A stretch of 64,000 bases of DNA from Microbacterium ureisolvens. Its GTDB lineage: Bacteria > Actinomycetota > Actinomycetes > Actinomycetales > Microbacteriaceae. Position 1 is the first letter of the stretch. Each line of letters begins with the position of its first letter. The stretch is taken from the NCBI RefSeq assembly GCF_015278315.1, contig NZ_JADIJE010000002.1:310001-374000 (forward strand). Direction: 5' to 3'. Positions 20,427-29,128 of this stretch are shown here, one piece after another. The notes below the pieces were generated by a model. The model made no database searches. It was not told the origin of the DNA and worked only from the letters and a program-made list of their open reading frames with translations. The translations under genes and the position numbers were made by a program.

Positions 20427-20478
20427 GGAGATGCTCCGGTCTTCGTTGCGATGGGTGTCAGGGATGCTGACGGTGGGC

Positions 20479-22569
20479 TCAGGCGCGCGCCACCGCGTCG
20501 CTCGCGGTGAGCGAGGGGCCGGAGGGCGCGGCTGGGCCGGAGGGCGCGGCGGGTGCGGAGACGAACGCCACGCCCTGGGGGTCGAGCACCACGCGATCGA
20601 CGGCGACGCCGGTCTCGGCATCCGTCCCCTCGATCGCGATCTCGACGCGCGCGTCGCCGTGGTTGATGAGGGTGACGAGGTCCCCCCGCCGGGCCGCCTC
20701 CACGCCCGCGGGGAGGCCCGCGACGACGGGGTGGACGCCGGATGCCGCGACCACCGCGCCGACGACGGCATCGAGCGCGTCGGCCCCCGGCTGCGTCGCG
20801 GTGTACCAGGCCTCGCCGGCGCCGAAGCGGTGACGGGTCAGCGCCGGGGCGCCGGTCTGCGCTCCCGACGTGAACGCCGCGACGACGTCCGCGCCGGACG
20901 CGTGGATGGACTCGGCCACCACCCGGCCCGACAGCTCGGTGCCGTTCAGCTCGAAGGTGACGGCGCCGCGGGCGGCGGCGCTGCGCGCAGCCTGGACGGC
21001 GTCGGCGTTCAGCGCGCCGACGCCGGCCGCGGCCGACGAGGTGCCGGCGAGGGCGCCGAAGTCCTCGAAGCGCAGACCGAGCACCGGACCGAGCTGGGTG
21101 AGGAAGCCGCCGTCGCGGAACTGGTCGTGCGCGTCGACGATATCGCTGAAGGGGCCGGTCAGCAGGGTGCCGCCCGCCTCGACGAAGCGGGTGAGCGCCG
21201 CACCGCCCTCGTCGCGGAGGAGGTACAGCGCCGGGGCGACGACGAGGTCGTAGCCTTCGACCTCCTCCGGACCGACGATGTCGACCTGGATGTGCCGGGC
21301 GTGGAAGGCGCCGTACCACTCGAGCACGAGCGCGAGGTAGTCGATCTCGGTCGGGTGGTCGCGCTCCTCGACGGCCCACCAGTTCTCCCAGTCGAACACG
21401 AGCGCGACCTGCGCGTCGCGGCCGGGCGCGGGGAGGGCCGGAAGCGCGGCCAGGCGCGCGCCGAGCTCGGTGACCGCGTCCCAGATGCGGGTCCGGGTGC
21501 CGGCGTGGGGGAGCATCGCCGAGTGGAACTTCTCACTGCCCGCGCGGGACTGGCGCCACTGGAAGAACATGATGCCGTCGGCGCCGCGCGCGATGGACTG
21601 GGCGGTCTCGGCGACCAGCGCACCGGGGCGCTTGCCGGGGTTCGCGGGACGCCAGTTGACGGCATCCGTCGCCTGCTCCCACAGCAGCCACGGCACGCCC
21701 GGCTTGAGCGATCGCACGAGGTCGCGCTGGAAGGCGGCGTCGCGCACGCGGTGCGGGTTGGCGGGGTCGGGGTAGCAGTCGTCGGCGATCACGTCCATGA
21801 ACGGCGCCCACTTGCGGTAGTCCGCGGGCTTGAACGGTCCCATGAAGTTGGTGGTGATCGGCTGCGTCGCGCCGGCGGCCTGCAGGATCTCGCGCTCCAT
21901 CAGGTAGCACTCCAGCAGCATGTCGCTGGTGAAGCGGCGCCAGTCGAGCATCGACGACGGGTTGTGGCTGTACGGCGCGAGTCGCGGCGGGAAGACCTCG
22001 TCGAAGCCGCCGTACCGCTGCGACCAGAAGCTGGTGCCCCATGCGTCGTTGAGCGCGTCGACCGTCGCGTAGCGGTTCTGCAGCCACACGCGATACGCGT
22101 CGCGCGCGGCATCGGAGAAGTCCATCCAGAGGTGGCACCCGAACTCGTTGCCGACGTGCCACATCACCACGGCGGGGTGGTGCACGTAGCGCTCGGCCAG
22201 GCGACGCACCAGCTCGCCGGCCAGGCGCCGGTAGGTGGGCGACGACGGTGCGAAGTGCTGACGGCTGCCCGGCCAGTACGAGGCGCCCGACTCGTCGGCG
22301 GGCAGCGTCTCGGGGTAGGTCGCGCTCACCCACGGCGGGGGAGAGGCGGTCGCCGTCGCGAGGTTCACGGCGATGCCGCCGGCGTGCAGCTTGTCGATGA
22401 CGGTGTCGAGCCACTCGAAGTCCCACACGTCTTCGGCGGGCTGGATGCGCGACCACGCGAAGATGCCGAGGCTCACGATGTTGACGCCGGCCTCCTGCAT
22501 GAGGCGGACGTCCTCGTCCCACACCTCCTCGGGCCACTGGTCGGGGTTGTAGTCGGCGCCGTACAGCAC
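20479..22569 (-). CDS. GH42 family beta-galactosidase
   Basis: The 696-residue protein hydrolyses beta-galactosides, often oligosaccharides from pectic galactan or arabinogalactan. I chose the GTG start at 22569 because MLYGADYNPDQWPEE is the usual GH42 N-terminus and GAGGAG lies nine bases upstream; the frame extends further but into the neighbour. Acid/base Glu142 lies in WHVGNEFG and the nucleophile Glu298 in LLWEQATD. The barrel is followed by the trimerisation and C-terminal beta domains typical of the family. There is no signal peptide. It lies between the small membrane protein gene and the second binding-protein gene of the same operon. Confidence 0.93.
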   Translation of the reverse strand: MLYGADYNPDQWPEEVWDEDVRLMQEAGVNIVSLGIFAWSRIQPAEDVWDFEWLDTVIDKLHAGGIAVNLATATASPPPWVSATYPETLPADESGASYWPGSRQHFAPSSPTYRRLAGELVRRLAERYVHHPAVVMWHVGNEFGCHLWMDFSDAARDAYRVWLQNRYATVDALNDAWGTSFWSQRYGGFDEVFPPRLAPYSHNPSSMLDWRRFTSDMLLECYLMEREILQAAGATQPITTNFMGPFKPADYRKWAPFMDVIADDCYPDPANPHRVRDAAFQRDLVRSLKPGVPWLLWEQATDAVNWRPANPGKRPGALVAETAQSIARGADGIMFFQWRQSRAGSEKFHSAMLPHAGTRTRIWDAVTELGARLAALPALPAPGRDAQVALVFDWENWWAVEERDHPTEIDYLALVLEWYGAFHARHIQVDIVGPEEVEGYDLVVAPALYLLRDEGGAALTRFVEAGGTLLTGPFSDIVDAHDQFRDGGFLTQLGPVLGLRFEDFGALAGTSSAAAGVGALNADAVQAARSAAARGAVTFELNGTELSGRVVAESIHASGADVVAAFTSGAQTGAPALTRHRFGAGEAWYTATQPGADALDAVVGAVVAASGVHPVVAGLPAGVEAARRGDLVTLINHGDARVEIAIEGTDAETGVAVDRVVLDPQGVAFVSAPAAPSGPAAPSGPSLTASDAVARA

Positions 22570-22622
22570 GTCGAGCAGCTCCTCTGGCTGGGGTTTCGGA
22601 TCGGAGAAGGGAGGGCGGGCGG

Positions 22623-23270
22623 TCAGCGCCGGCTGCGGCGCGCCGGGAGGGCGACGACCGCGAAGGCGGCGCAGCCGAGCCCGGCCACGATGAGGGGCGC
22701 GAGCATCCAGGTCACGACGCCCACGAGCACCGCCGCGGCGGCGAGGTAGATCGCGGCGACGGGGTCGGCGGCGACGGCCGAGGGGATGCCGCGGACGGCG
22801 GCCTTCCAGCCGCCCTCGGGCGTCCATGCGCCGGCGGCGACCAGCAGCGCGGTCGCGCCGGCGGCGAGGCCCAGCCAGCCGACGAGGGCGACGACACCGC
22901 CGCCGGGCAGCGCGCCCGAGTTCGCCAGATAGATGTCGAGCGTCAGCACGAACGCCAGGGCGACCCCCGCGACACCGACGACCAGTCCGCCGGGGAGTGC
23001 CGCACGCCAGTCCTGCCAGAACGTGCGCACGTGGGACTGCTCGGCGTTCACGTAGCGGCGGAGATGACGGATGCCGGCGGCCAGTGCGGCCGGCAGGGTG
23101 ACGACGAGAAGCCCGGCCGCTGTCACGAGCAGGCCCGTCAGCAGCACCTCGCCGAACAGGGCGAAGGCTCCCTTCGCGCCCGGGTAGCGGGCGGGTTCGC
23201 GCTCTTCGAGCGTGGGCCCGCTGCCCGAGGCGTCGGCGCGACGCGCCGCACGGAGTTCTCGACGGTCCAT
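22623..23270 (-). CDS. Small membrane protein in transporter operon (YesL/DUF624-like)
   Basis: The 215-residue protein has a charged N-terminus (RELRAARRADASG) and about five hydrophobic segments: near 35-60, 85-110, 120-145, 155-180 and 185-205. The stretch TLPAALAAGIRHLRRYVN after the first helix recalls the YesL/DUF624 family, whose members accompany sugar ABC importers with unknown function. The ATG at 23270 follows AGGA and begins eight bases after the permease stop. It is clearly co-transcribed with the importer. The family assignment is tentative. Confidence 0.7.
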   Translation of the reverse strand: MDRRELRAARRADASGSGPTLEEREPARYPGAKGAFALFGEVLLTGLLVTAAGLLVVTLPAALAAGIRHLRRYVNAEQSHVRTFWQDWRAALPGGLVVGVAGVALAFVLTLDIYLANSGALPGGGVVALVGWLGLAAGATALLVAAGAWTPEGGWKAAVRGIPSAVAADPVAAIYLAAAAVLVGVVTWMLAPLIVAGLGCAAFAVVALPARRSRR

Positions 23271-23278
23271 GGCAGGTC

Positions 23279-24220
23279 CTATCCCTTGAGGCCCTGGGTG
23301 GCGACGCCGTCGACGAGGAAGCGCTGGAACACCAGGAAGAAGAGGAGGACCGGGAGCAGGGCGATGAAGGATGCCGTGACCGTGGCGCCGTAGTCGCTGA
23401 CCGAGGTCTGGTCGTTGTAGAGGCGCAGCGCGATCGGGAGCGGGTAGTTCTCGGGGCTGGTGAGGTACAGCAGGGGTCCGAGGAAGTCGTTCCACGCCCA
23501 GATGAACGCGAAGATCGAGCAGGTGATCAGGGCGGGCTTGATCAGCGGCAGGATGATCGACCAGAAGATCCGCATGTGGCCGGCGCCGTCGATGCGGGCC
23601 GCTTCGTCCATGTCGCGGGGCATCTGGCGGATGAACTGCACCAGCAGGAACACGAAGAACGCCTCGGTGGCCAGGAACTTCGGCAGCAGCAGCGGCCAGA
23701 ACGTGTCCACCATCTCGAGGTTGTTGAAGATGATGTACTGCGGGATGATCACGACGTGGAACGGCAGCAGCAGCGTGCCGATCATCGCCGCGAACAGGAT
23801 GCCGAGGCCCTTGAACTGGATGCGGGCGAATGCGTACGCGGCCAGCGACGATGACAGCAGCACGCCGATGACGGAGCCGACGGCGATGATGAGGGAGTTC
23901 AGGTAGAACCGCCACATCGGCACGCCCGCGATGCCCTCCAGCACCTTGACGTAGTTGTCGATGGTGGGGGTGTTGGGCAGCAGGCCCATGTTGGAGCCGA
24001 ACTCGCTGTTGGGCTTGAAGGTGGCGAACAGCAGCCACACCAGCGGGTAGAGCACGACCGCGGTGATCGCGAGGAGCACGACGAACCAGATGACGGTCTG
24101 CCAGGTGCGGCGCTTGACCTTACGGCGCGGCTGCGGCGCCGCGGTGGACGGGCGGTCGGGGTCGACCTGGTTCTCGGTGAGGACGAGGGCGTTCTCGCCG
24201 AACGAGGATGTGGTGCTCAT
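23279..24220 (-). CDS. ABC sugar transporter permease (MalG type)
   Basis: The 313-residue permease begins with a long polar tail (about 38 residues) and has six membrane helices. The EAA loop EAARIDGAGHM...LPLIKP lies near residues 198-221. The C-terminus DGVATQGLKG is typical. Its ATG overlaps the stop of the partner permease by four bases. It forms the channel with the 24217-25212 protein for the oligosaccharide bound by one or both paralogous binding proteins. Confidence 0.92.
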   Translation of the reverse strand: MSTTSSFGENALVLTENQVDPDRPSTAAPQPRRKVKRRTWQTVIWFVVLLAITAVVLYPLVWLLFATFKPNSEFGSNMGLLPNTPTIDNYVKVLEGIAGVPMWRFYLNSLIIAVGSVIGVLLSSSLAAYAFARIQFKGLGILFAAMIGTLLLPFHVVIIPQYIIFNNLEMVDTFWPLLLPKFLATEAFFVFLLVQFIRQMPRDMDEAARIDGAGHMRIFWSIILPLIKPALITCSIFAFIWAWNDFLGPLLYLTSPENYPLPIALRLYNDQTSVSDYGATVTASFIALLPVLLFFLVFQRFLVDGVATQGLKG

Positions 24221-25212
24221 CGGTTGTCTCCGGCGTAGTGGACCCAGGAGCGCTGGGTGCGGAAGAGGATGAAGGCGATGATGGCGACGACGATCAGCAG
24301 CACCCACGCGATGGCGGCGGCGTAGCCCATCTGGCCGTCCGAGAAGCCGCGCTTGTAGAGGTAGAGGGTGATGAAGTTGGTCATGCCGGCCGGGCCGCCG
24401 GTGCCGTTGGAGATGATGTAGGCCGAGGCGAAGACCTGGAAGGCGCCGATGAGGCCCAGCAGCAGGTTGAAGAAGATGACCGGCGACAGCATGGGCAGGG
24501 TGACCGCGCGGAAGCGGTGCCAGGGGCCGGCGCCGTCCATCTCGGCGGCCTCGTACAGCTCCTTGGGGATCTGCTTCAGGCCGGCCAGGAAGATGACCAT
24601 GGTCGCACCGAACTGCCAGATCGCGAGCAGGATCATCGCGGGAAGGACCAGGGCGGGGTTTCCGATCCAGCCGCCGAGGTCGATGCCGATCGCGGAGAGG
24701 GCGTTGTCGACCGGGCCGTCGGAGGCGAACATCGCCCGCCACACGATCGCCACCGAGACCGAACCGCCGATGAGCGACGGGGCGTAGAAGGCGGAGCGGA
24801 AGAAGCCGGCGCCGCGGTCGCGGTAGTTCAGCAGCATGGCCACGCCGAGAGCGGCGGCCAGCGTGATCGGGGTGCCGACCAGCACGTAGATCAGCGTGAT
24901 CTGCGCGGACTGCATGAACGCCGGGTCGGACGTGAACATCCGGATGTAGTTGTCGAGCCCGATCCACCGGGGCGGGCTGAAGATGTTGTAGCTGGTGAAC
25001 GACAGGTACAGCGAGTACGCCATCGGGATCAGCGTGAGGCCGAAGAAGCCGACCAGCCACGGCACGAGGAATCCGTAGCCGGCGACCGTCTCGCGCACGA
25101 CGCGCTGCCGCTGGCCGGGACGGTTCAGGTGCTCCGGCCGGGGCTTGCGGAACAGGGACCGGCGCGATGACTTCTCACCGGTCACGATGACTCTGGTCGC
25201 TGTGGTGCTCAC
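24217..25212 (-). CDS. ABC sugar transporter permease (MalF type)
   Basis: This 331-residue permease carries a basic N-terminal tail (SSRRSLFRKPRPEHLNR), six hydrophobic segments and the EAA loop EAAEMDGAGPW...LPMLSP near residues 229-252. It follows the first binding-protein gene by 76 bases and overlaps the second permease by four bases. No ATPase gene lies in the operon. Confidence 0.92.
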   Translation of the reverse strand: MSTTATRVIVTGEKSSRRSLFRKPRPEHLNRPGQRQRVVRETVAGYGFLVPWLVGFFGLTLIPMAYSLYLSFTSYNIFSPPRWIGLDNYIRMFTSDPAFMQSAQITLIYVLVGTPITLAAALGVAMLLNYRDRGAGFFRSAFYAPSLIGGSVSVAIVWRAMFASDGPVDNALSAIGIDLGGWIGNPALVLPAMILLAIWQFGATMVIFLAGLKQIPKELYEAAEMDGAGPWHRFRAVTLPMLSPVIFFNLLLGLIGAFQVFASAYIISNGTGGPAGMTNFITLYLYKRGFSDGQMGYAAAIAWVLLIVVAIIAFILFRTQRSWVHYAGDNR

Positions 25213-25288
25213 GAGGACTCTCCGATGCGGGTTCTGAGGAGTGGTGTTCCGGGCCCGGGCGCCTGCTGCGCCCGGACCCGGAAGACTG

Positions 25289-26590
25289 TCACTGGTTGAG
25301 GACGACGTCCATCTCGGCGAAGAACTGCGAGACCGCTTCCTCCACCGTGATCGTGCCGAAGTTGAGCTCGGTGCCCAGCTGGCGGAACTTCTCCTCGAGG
25401 GTGCCGTAGCCGACGATCGGCACGGGCGGGGCGTCGCCGAGGCGGTCGGCGATCGACGCCTCGTAGTCCTTGACCTGCTGGCTCAGCGGGTCGAGCTCGG
25501 CGGCGTCCAGGGCGGTCTCCGAGGCCGGGAGGCCGCGGTTGGTGCCGAAGATCTCACCGGACTGCGGCGAGTTCACGAGGAAGTTGACCAGCGTCGCGGC
25601 CGCCTCGGGGTGCTCGGTGTTGGCCGAGATCGTGTGCAGCATCGAGGGCTTGAGGTACAGGTCCTTCGCGCCCTCCTCCGTCACCGGGGGAGCGATGAGG
25701 CCGAGCTCGGTGTAGTCCGCGCCGAGGCCCGCGAGGTAGCCCGCGCCGAAGTTGTCCCACGTGAGCTCGCTGGCCGTCAGCGCGCTGTCGAAGGCGCCCT
25801 TCGGGGCGACCTCCTCGACGCGCTGCTGCGGGATGCCGATGCCGTCGCGGATGTCCTGGCCGGACTCCCAGAACTCGGTGAGGCGCTCTTCGTCGAAGCC
25901 GGGGGTGCCGTCCTCGTTGAACAGGTTCTCGCCCTCGGAGCGCAGCTGCAGCTCGAAGTTCTGGATGCGGCCGGTGAAGTCGCCGCCGCCCCAGAATGCG
26001 CCGCCGGCACCGTCGGTGACCTCACCCATCCACTCGGTGTAGTCCTCCCAGCTGCCGCCGGCGAACTCCTCGACGCCCGCCTGCTCGAGGAGCTTCGGGT
26101 TGGTGAAGAGGCCCCACGCGTTGGTGGAGGTGGCGATGCCGTAGGTGACGTCGTTGACGACGCCGATGCTGAGGATGTTCTCGGGCAGCGGGTCGGTCTC
26201 GATGATGTTGCCGAGGAACGGGTCGAGGTCGAGCAGCAGCTCGTTCTGCGAGTACTGGCGCAGGTACGAGTAGTCGAACTGCATCACGTCGGGCAGGTTG
26301 CCGCCGGCGGCCTCGGTCTGGCGCTTCTCCCAGAACTCGGGGAAGGCCAGGAACGTGGAGTTGACCGTGATGTTGGGGTACTCCTCGTTGAAGGCGGCGA
26401 TCGCCTCGTTGTAGAGCTCCGCGCGAACGTCGTTGCCCCAGAACGCGAGGTCGAGGGTGACCTCCTCGTTCGGGTCGAAGGTCGGGTCGGCTTCGGGGGC
26501 GTCCTCGCTGCCGCCGGCGCAGCCGGCGAGCACCAGGGCGGTGCCGGCCGCGATCGCGGCGACGGCGAATGCCCGCTTCTTGCTGAACAT
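25289..26590 (-). CDS. Extracellular sugar-binding lipoprotein, first gene of importer operon
   Basis: The 433-residue family 1 binding protein has lipobox VLAGC (Cys24). Segments FWGND, NEEYPNITVN, FWEKRQTEAAGG and SYLRQY are shared with the 19140-20426 protein, so one arose by duplication. AGGACAAGG precedes the ATG at 26590. It opens the operon binding protein - permease - permease - membrane protein - GH42 - second binding protein. Promoter and two class A operators lie upstream at 26695-26741. Confidence 0.93.
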   Translation of the reverse strand: MFSKKRAFAVAAIAAGTALVLAGCAGGSEDAPEADPTFDPNEEVTLDLAFWGNDVRAELYNEAIAAFNEEYPNITVNSTFLAFPEFWEKRQTEAAGGNLPDVMQFDYSYLRQYSQNELLLDLDPFLGNIIETDPLPENILSIGVVNDVTYGIATSTNAWGLFTNPKLLEQAGVEEFAGGSWEDYTEWMGEVTDGAGGAFWGGGDFTGRIQNFELQLRSEGENLFNEDGTPGFDEERLTEFWESGQDIRDGIGIPQQRVEEVAPKGAFDSALTASELTWDNFGAGYLAGLGADYTELGLIAPPVTEEGAKDLYLKPSMLHTISANTEHPEAAATLVNFLVNSPQSGEIFGTNRGLPASETALDAAELDPLSQQVKDYEASIADRLGDAPPVPIVGYGTLEEKFRQLGTELNFGTITVEEAVSQFFAEMDVVLNQ

Positions 26591-26694
26591 CCTTGTCCTC
26601 TCTTGAACGTCTGCGTTCGCTGTCCGCGAGAGACGTTCGTCGTCTGTGTTGCGGTGTGGGGCGCGTTTCCCTTGGTGCGGATCGGGCCGTGATT

Positions 26695-26708
26695 GGAAAG
26701 CGCTTGCC
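26695..26708. promoter_or_regulatory. LacI-type operator (class A), start-site region
   Basis: GGAAAGCGCTTGCC lies immediately downstream of the -10 box of the importer promoter. The identical 14-mer occurs at 48856-48869. Confidence 0.7.
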
Positions 26709-26712
26709 CGCT

Positions 26713-26741
26713 ACGGTACCTCGTCTAAAAACGTTTCGCAA
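26713..26741 (-). promoter_or_regulatory. Promoter of the importer/GH42 operon
   Basis: Read on the minus strand, -35 TTGCGA (26741-26736) and -10 TACCGT (26718-26713) are 17 bases apart. Operators flank or overlap both ends. The leader to the ATG at 26590 is about 115 bases. Confidence 0.6.
26726..26739. promoter_or_regulatory. LacI-type operator-like palindrome on -35 box
   Basis: TAAAAACGTTTCGC has the AAACGTTT centre common in LacI-family operators and covers the -35 box of the importer promoter. It is less like the class A consensus than its partner at 26695. Confidence 0.45.
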
Positions 26742-26839
26742 GACATCTGGGCGAGAAATTAGAACGATTCAGTAACGGGGAGCCGAGTCGGCGGGTGCGC
26801 GACTGTGCCCGGTCACAGTCGCGGGCCGGCGGGAGCCGG

Positions 26840-27826
26840 TCAGCGCTCGGCGACGAGGACGCCGTCGACCACGCGGAGCCGTGCGACATGCACCGCGCTG
26901 CGCCGGTGACTGCGCTCGTCGGTGTCGGCGAGCTCACTGCCGTCCCACCACGGATGGGTGAAGAAGTAGAGGCGGGCCTCGTCGTCCACGACGACCACCG
27001 AGCCGTGCCGGCCGATCTGCACGCCGTCGCGCGGCGGTCCGCTCTCGCCCAGGATGACGGCATCCGCCCCGCCCTGACGCTCCCACCGCACGGCGTCGTC
27101 ACTGCGATGCACGGCCATGCCGCGCCACTCGTCGGTGAGCATGAACCACGCGCCGTCCAGCGCGAAGACGAAGGGGCCCTCGTGCGGGCGGCCGCCGATT
27201 GCGGTGCCGTCGAGGTGCCACGACTCCAGGTCGTCCGACACCGCGACGGCGGTGGTCGAGTCGGCGGCCTCGTCCTTGTACCAGAGACGCCAGCGGCCGT
27301 CGGGGCACCGAGCCACGGCGGCGTCGATGACGAGGTCGCTGGCGAGCTCGAGGGGTCCTCGCCGCGTCCACTCGCGCAGGTCGGCCGATGTGTACTCGAC
27401 AATGCGCCGCGGGTGGCCCGCCCACTCCGTCGGGATGCCGTCGATCTCGGTGAGGTACATGCGCCAGCGGGCGCCGTCGTGGATGACCTCGGGTGCCCAG
27501 TGCGTCTCGGCCACGGCAGCCGGGGGAGCGCCTTCGCGCAGCAGCAGGCCGCGCGCGGCATCGAGGCCGGGTGTCATCGGCTCGAGCGTGCCGACGTACT
27601 CCCAGCGCAGGCCGTCGTCGCTGCGGGCGACGCCGATGCGAGAGCCGTGCACCCACGCGACGCCCGGTCCGGGGTCGGGGTGGGTGGCGCGGCGCTGCGT
27701 GTAGAACATCCACCAGCCGTCGGCCGCCCGCACCACGGTCGGGTCGGTCGCACCGTCGTACACGGGGTCGCGGTAGATCTCGCGCGGCGCCGGAGCGTCG
27801 GGATCGAGGGTCGCGTCGACCGTCAT
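26840..27826 (-). CDS. GH43/GH32-like five-bladed beta-propeller hydrolase
   Basis: The 328-residue protein has the repeated blade pattern of family 43-type propellers: DGATDPTVVRAADGWWMFYTQ (candidate base Asp), RIGVARSDDGLRWEYVG, THWAPEVIHDGARWRMYL (Glu), RLWYKDEAADSTTAVAVSDDL, and HEGPFVFALDGAWFMLTDEWRGM (Glu/Asp). Such proteins act on arabinose, xylose or related residues. Its ATG overlaps the stop of the Gfo/Idh gene (ATGA), so they form a pair. No signal peptide is present. The exact GH family is uncertain because the usual three carboxylates are not obvious by eye. Confidence 0.75.
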   Translation of the reverse strand: MTVDATLDPDAPAPREIYRDPVYDGATDPTVVRAADGWWMFYTQRRATHPDPGPGVAWVHGSRIGVARSDDGLRWEYVGTLEPMTPGLDAARGLLLREGAPPAAVAETHWAPEVIHDGARWRMYLTEIDGIPTEWAGHPRRIVEYTSADLREWTRRGPLELASDLVIDAAVARCPDGRWRLWYKDEAADSTTAVAVSDDLESWHLDGTAIGGRPHEGPFVFALDGAWFMLTDEWRGMAVHRSDDAVRWERQGGADAVILGESGPPRDGVQIGRHGSVVVVDDEARLYFFTHPWWDGSELADTDERSHRRSAVHVARLRVVDGVLVAER

Positions 27827-28917
27827 CGGGCCGGTCGCAGGTCGATGACTGCGCTCGCGAAGCTCTTGCGGTGCGTGGGGTGCACGGCCAGGTCTGCCGG
27901 CGTGACCACGTCGCCGTCGGCGGAGGCCGAGGCGTAGATCGCGGCGACGATCTCGATCGACCGTGCCGGCGCGTCCGCCGTCGGCGGCAGCGGCGCGCCC
28001 GTGCGCAGGGCGTCGAACACGTCGCGCAGGAGCGGGGCGTGGCCGCTCGGCTCCTCCGCGTCCGTCAGCTCCCAGGTGGCCGCCTCGGCGGGGTCGACGT
28101 GGGCGGCAGGGGTGATGAGCCAGTTGTCGTGGCCATGGCCGTACAGGTGGTCGACGGTGATCGTGGCCTTCTCGGTGTCGATGCGGATGGTGCTGACCTC
28201 GCGGGGAGAGAGCGTGCTCGACACCATCTGGGCGACCACGCCGCCGTCGAACACGATCGTCGCGGTCGAGACGTCCTCGGTCTGCGTCTCGCGGTCCAGC
28301 CTCCACAGGCGTCCTTCGACACGGGTCCAGTCGCCCAGGAGGAACGCGAGCAGGTCGATCTGGTGGATCGCGTGGCCGAGCGTCGTGCCGCCGCCCTCGG
28401 TCTCCCACTTCCCCCGCCACGGCACGGCGAAGTACGCCGCATCGCGGTACCAGAGCGTCTGGCACTGGGCCACGAGCGCACGGCCGAGCGCGCCCGAGTC
28501 GAGCAGGCGCTTGGCGTGCGCGGCCGCGGTGCCGGTGCGCTGCTGGAAGACCACCGCGAGGCGGCGGTCCGCGGCGGCCGCGGCATCCGTCATCTCCTGC
28601 AGCTCGTCCAGCGACGGCGCCGGCGGCTTCTCCACGACCACGTGCGCTCCCGCGGCGAAGGCGGCCAGGGTCTGCGCGTGGTGCGCGCCGGGAGGCGTGC
28701 AGATGTGCACGACGTCGGGGTGCTCGGCCGCGAGCAGCGACTCGAGGTCGTCGTAGACCGCCGGCACCCCGTACGACTCGGCGAACGCGTCGGCCGACGT
28801 GCGGCTGAGGTCGGTGGCTGCCACGAGCTCGGCATCGGGATACGCCGCGATCGCCCTCGCGTGCGAGTGGGCGATGGCGCCGGTGCCCACGATGGCGCAG
28901 CGGAGGGTGTCGGTCAC
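27823..28917 (-). CDS. Gfo/Idh/MocA family oxidoreductase
   Basis: The 364-residue protein has an N-terminal Rossmann motif AIVGTGAIAHSHARAI, VVVEKPPAPS (EKP lysine), and GGGTTLGHAIHQIDLLAFL, the conserved His-containing loop of the substrate domain. The GTG start at 28917 was chosen because AAGGAG lies five bases upstream. The long leader contains a GGATGCCG hairpin and two operator-like sites. It is paired with the propeller protein, which suggests that a released monosaccharide or the glycoside itself is oxidised. Some relatives are glycosidases with an NAD-dependent mechanism (GH109-like), which is an alternative. Confidence 0.85.
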   Translation of the reverse strand: MTDTLRCAIVGTGAIAHSHARAIAAYPDAELVAATDLSRTSADAFAESYGVPAVYDDLESLLAAEHPDVVHICTPPGAHHAQTLAAFAAGAHVVVEKPPAPSLDELQEMTDAAAAADRRLAVVFQQRTGTAAAHAKRLLDSGALGRALVAQCQTLWYRDAAYFAVPWRGKWETEGGGTTLGHAIHQIDLLAFLLGDWTRVEGRLWRLDRETQTEDVSTATIVFDGGVVAQMVSSTLSPREVSTIRIDTEKATITVDHLYGHGHDNWLITPAAHVDPAEAATWELTDAEEPSGHAPLLRDVFDALRTGAPLPPTADAPARSIEIVAAIYASASADGDVVTPADLAVHPTHRKSFASAVIDLRPAR

Positions 28918-28940
28918 GGGGGCTCCTTCGGGTGGATCGC

Positions 28941-28971
28941 GAGCGGATGCCGCAACCGGCGGCATCCGCTC
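28941..28971 (-). terminator. GGATGCCG hairpin in the leader of the Gfo/Idh gene
   Basis: A 12-base perfect stem GAGCGGATGCCG / CGGCATCCGCTC (28941-28952, 28960-28971) lies between the operator at 28995 and the ribosome site. It may terminate transcripts coming from the ABC exporter gene, or attenuate the Gfo/Idh gene if the promoter is upstream. Confidence 0.5.
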
Positions 28972-28994
28972 CCTCCAGGGTAGGCGCTCATCCC

Positions 28995-29008
28995 GGAAAG
29001 CGCTATCC
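28995..29008. promoter_or_regulatory. LacI-type operator (class A) upstream of Gfo/Idh gene
   Basis: GGAAAGCGCTATCC is a nearly perfect palindrome, 78 bases before the GTG start. A weaker relative, CGGAAACGCTTCTT, lies at 29068-29081. Confidence 0.6.
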
Positions 29009-29030
29009 CATCACGGTCGGCGCAGTCGCG

Positions 29031-29118
29031 TCTGCAGAACTCCGCAGGAATCGACGCGTCGGGTTTGCGGAAACGCTTCTTCGCGTGCCCCCGCCCGATT
29101 CTGGAGGAGTTCTGCAGG
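29031..29118. repeat. Long imperfect inverted repeat downstream of ABC exporter
   Basis: CTGCAGAACTCC (29032-29043) is exactly inverted as GGAGTTCTGCAG (29106-29117), and the match extends imperfectly inward (GGAATCG / CGATTC). The enclosed 60 bases contain a half-matching operator. It may be the terminator of the exporter gene or a small mobile repeat remnant. Confidence 0.45.
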
Positions 29119-29128
29119 GGCGCGCGCG

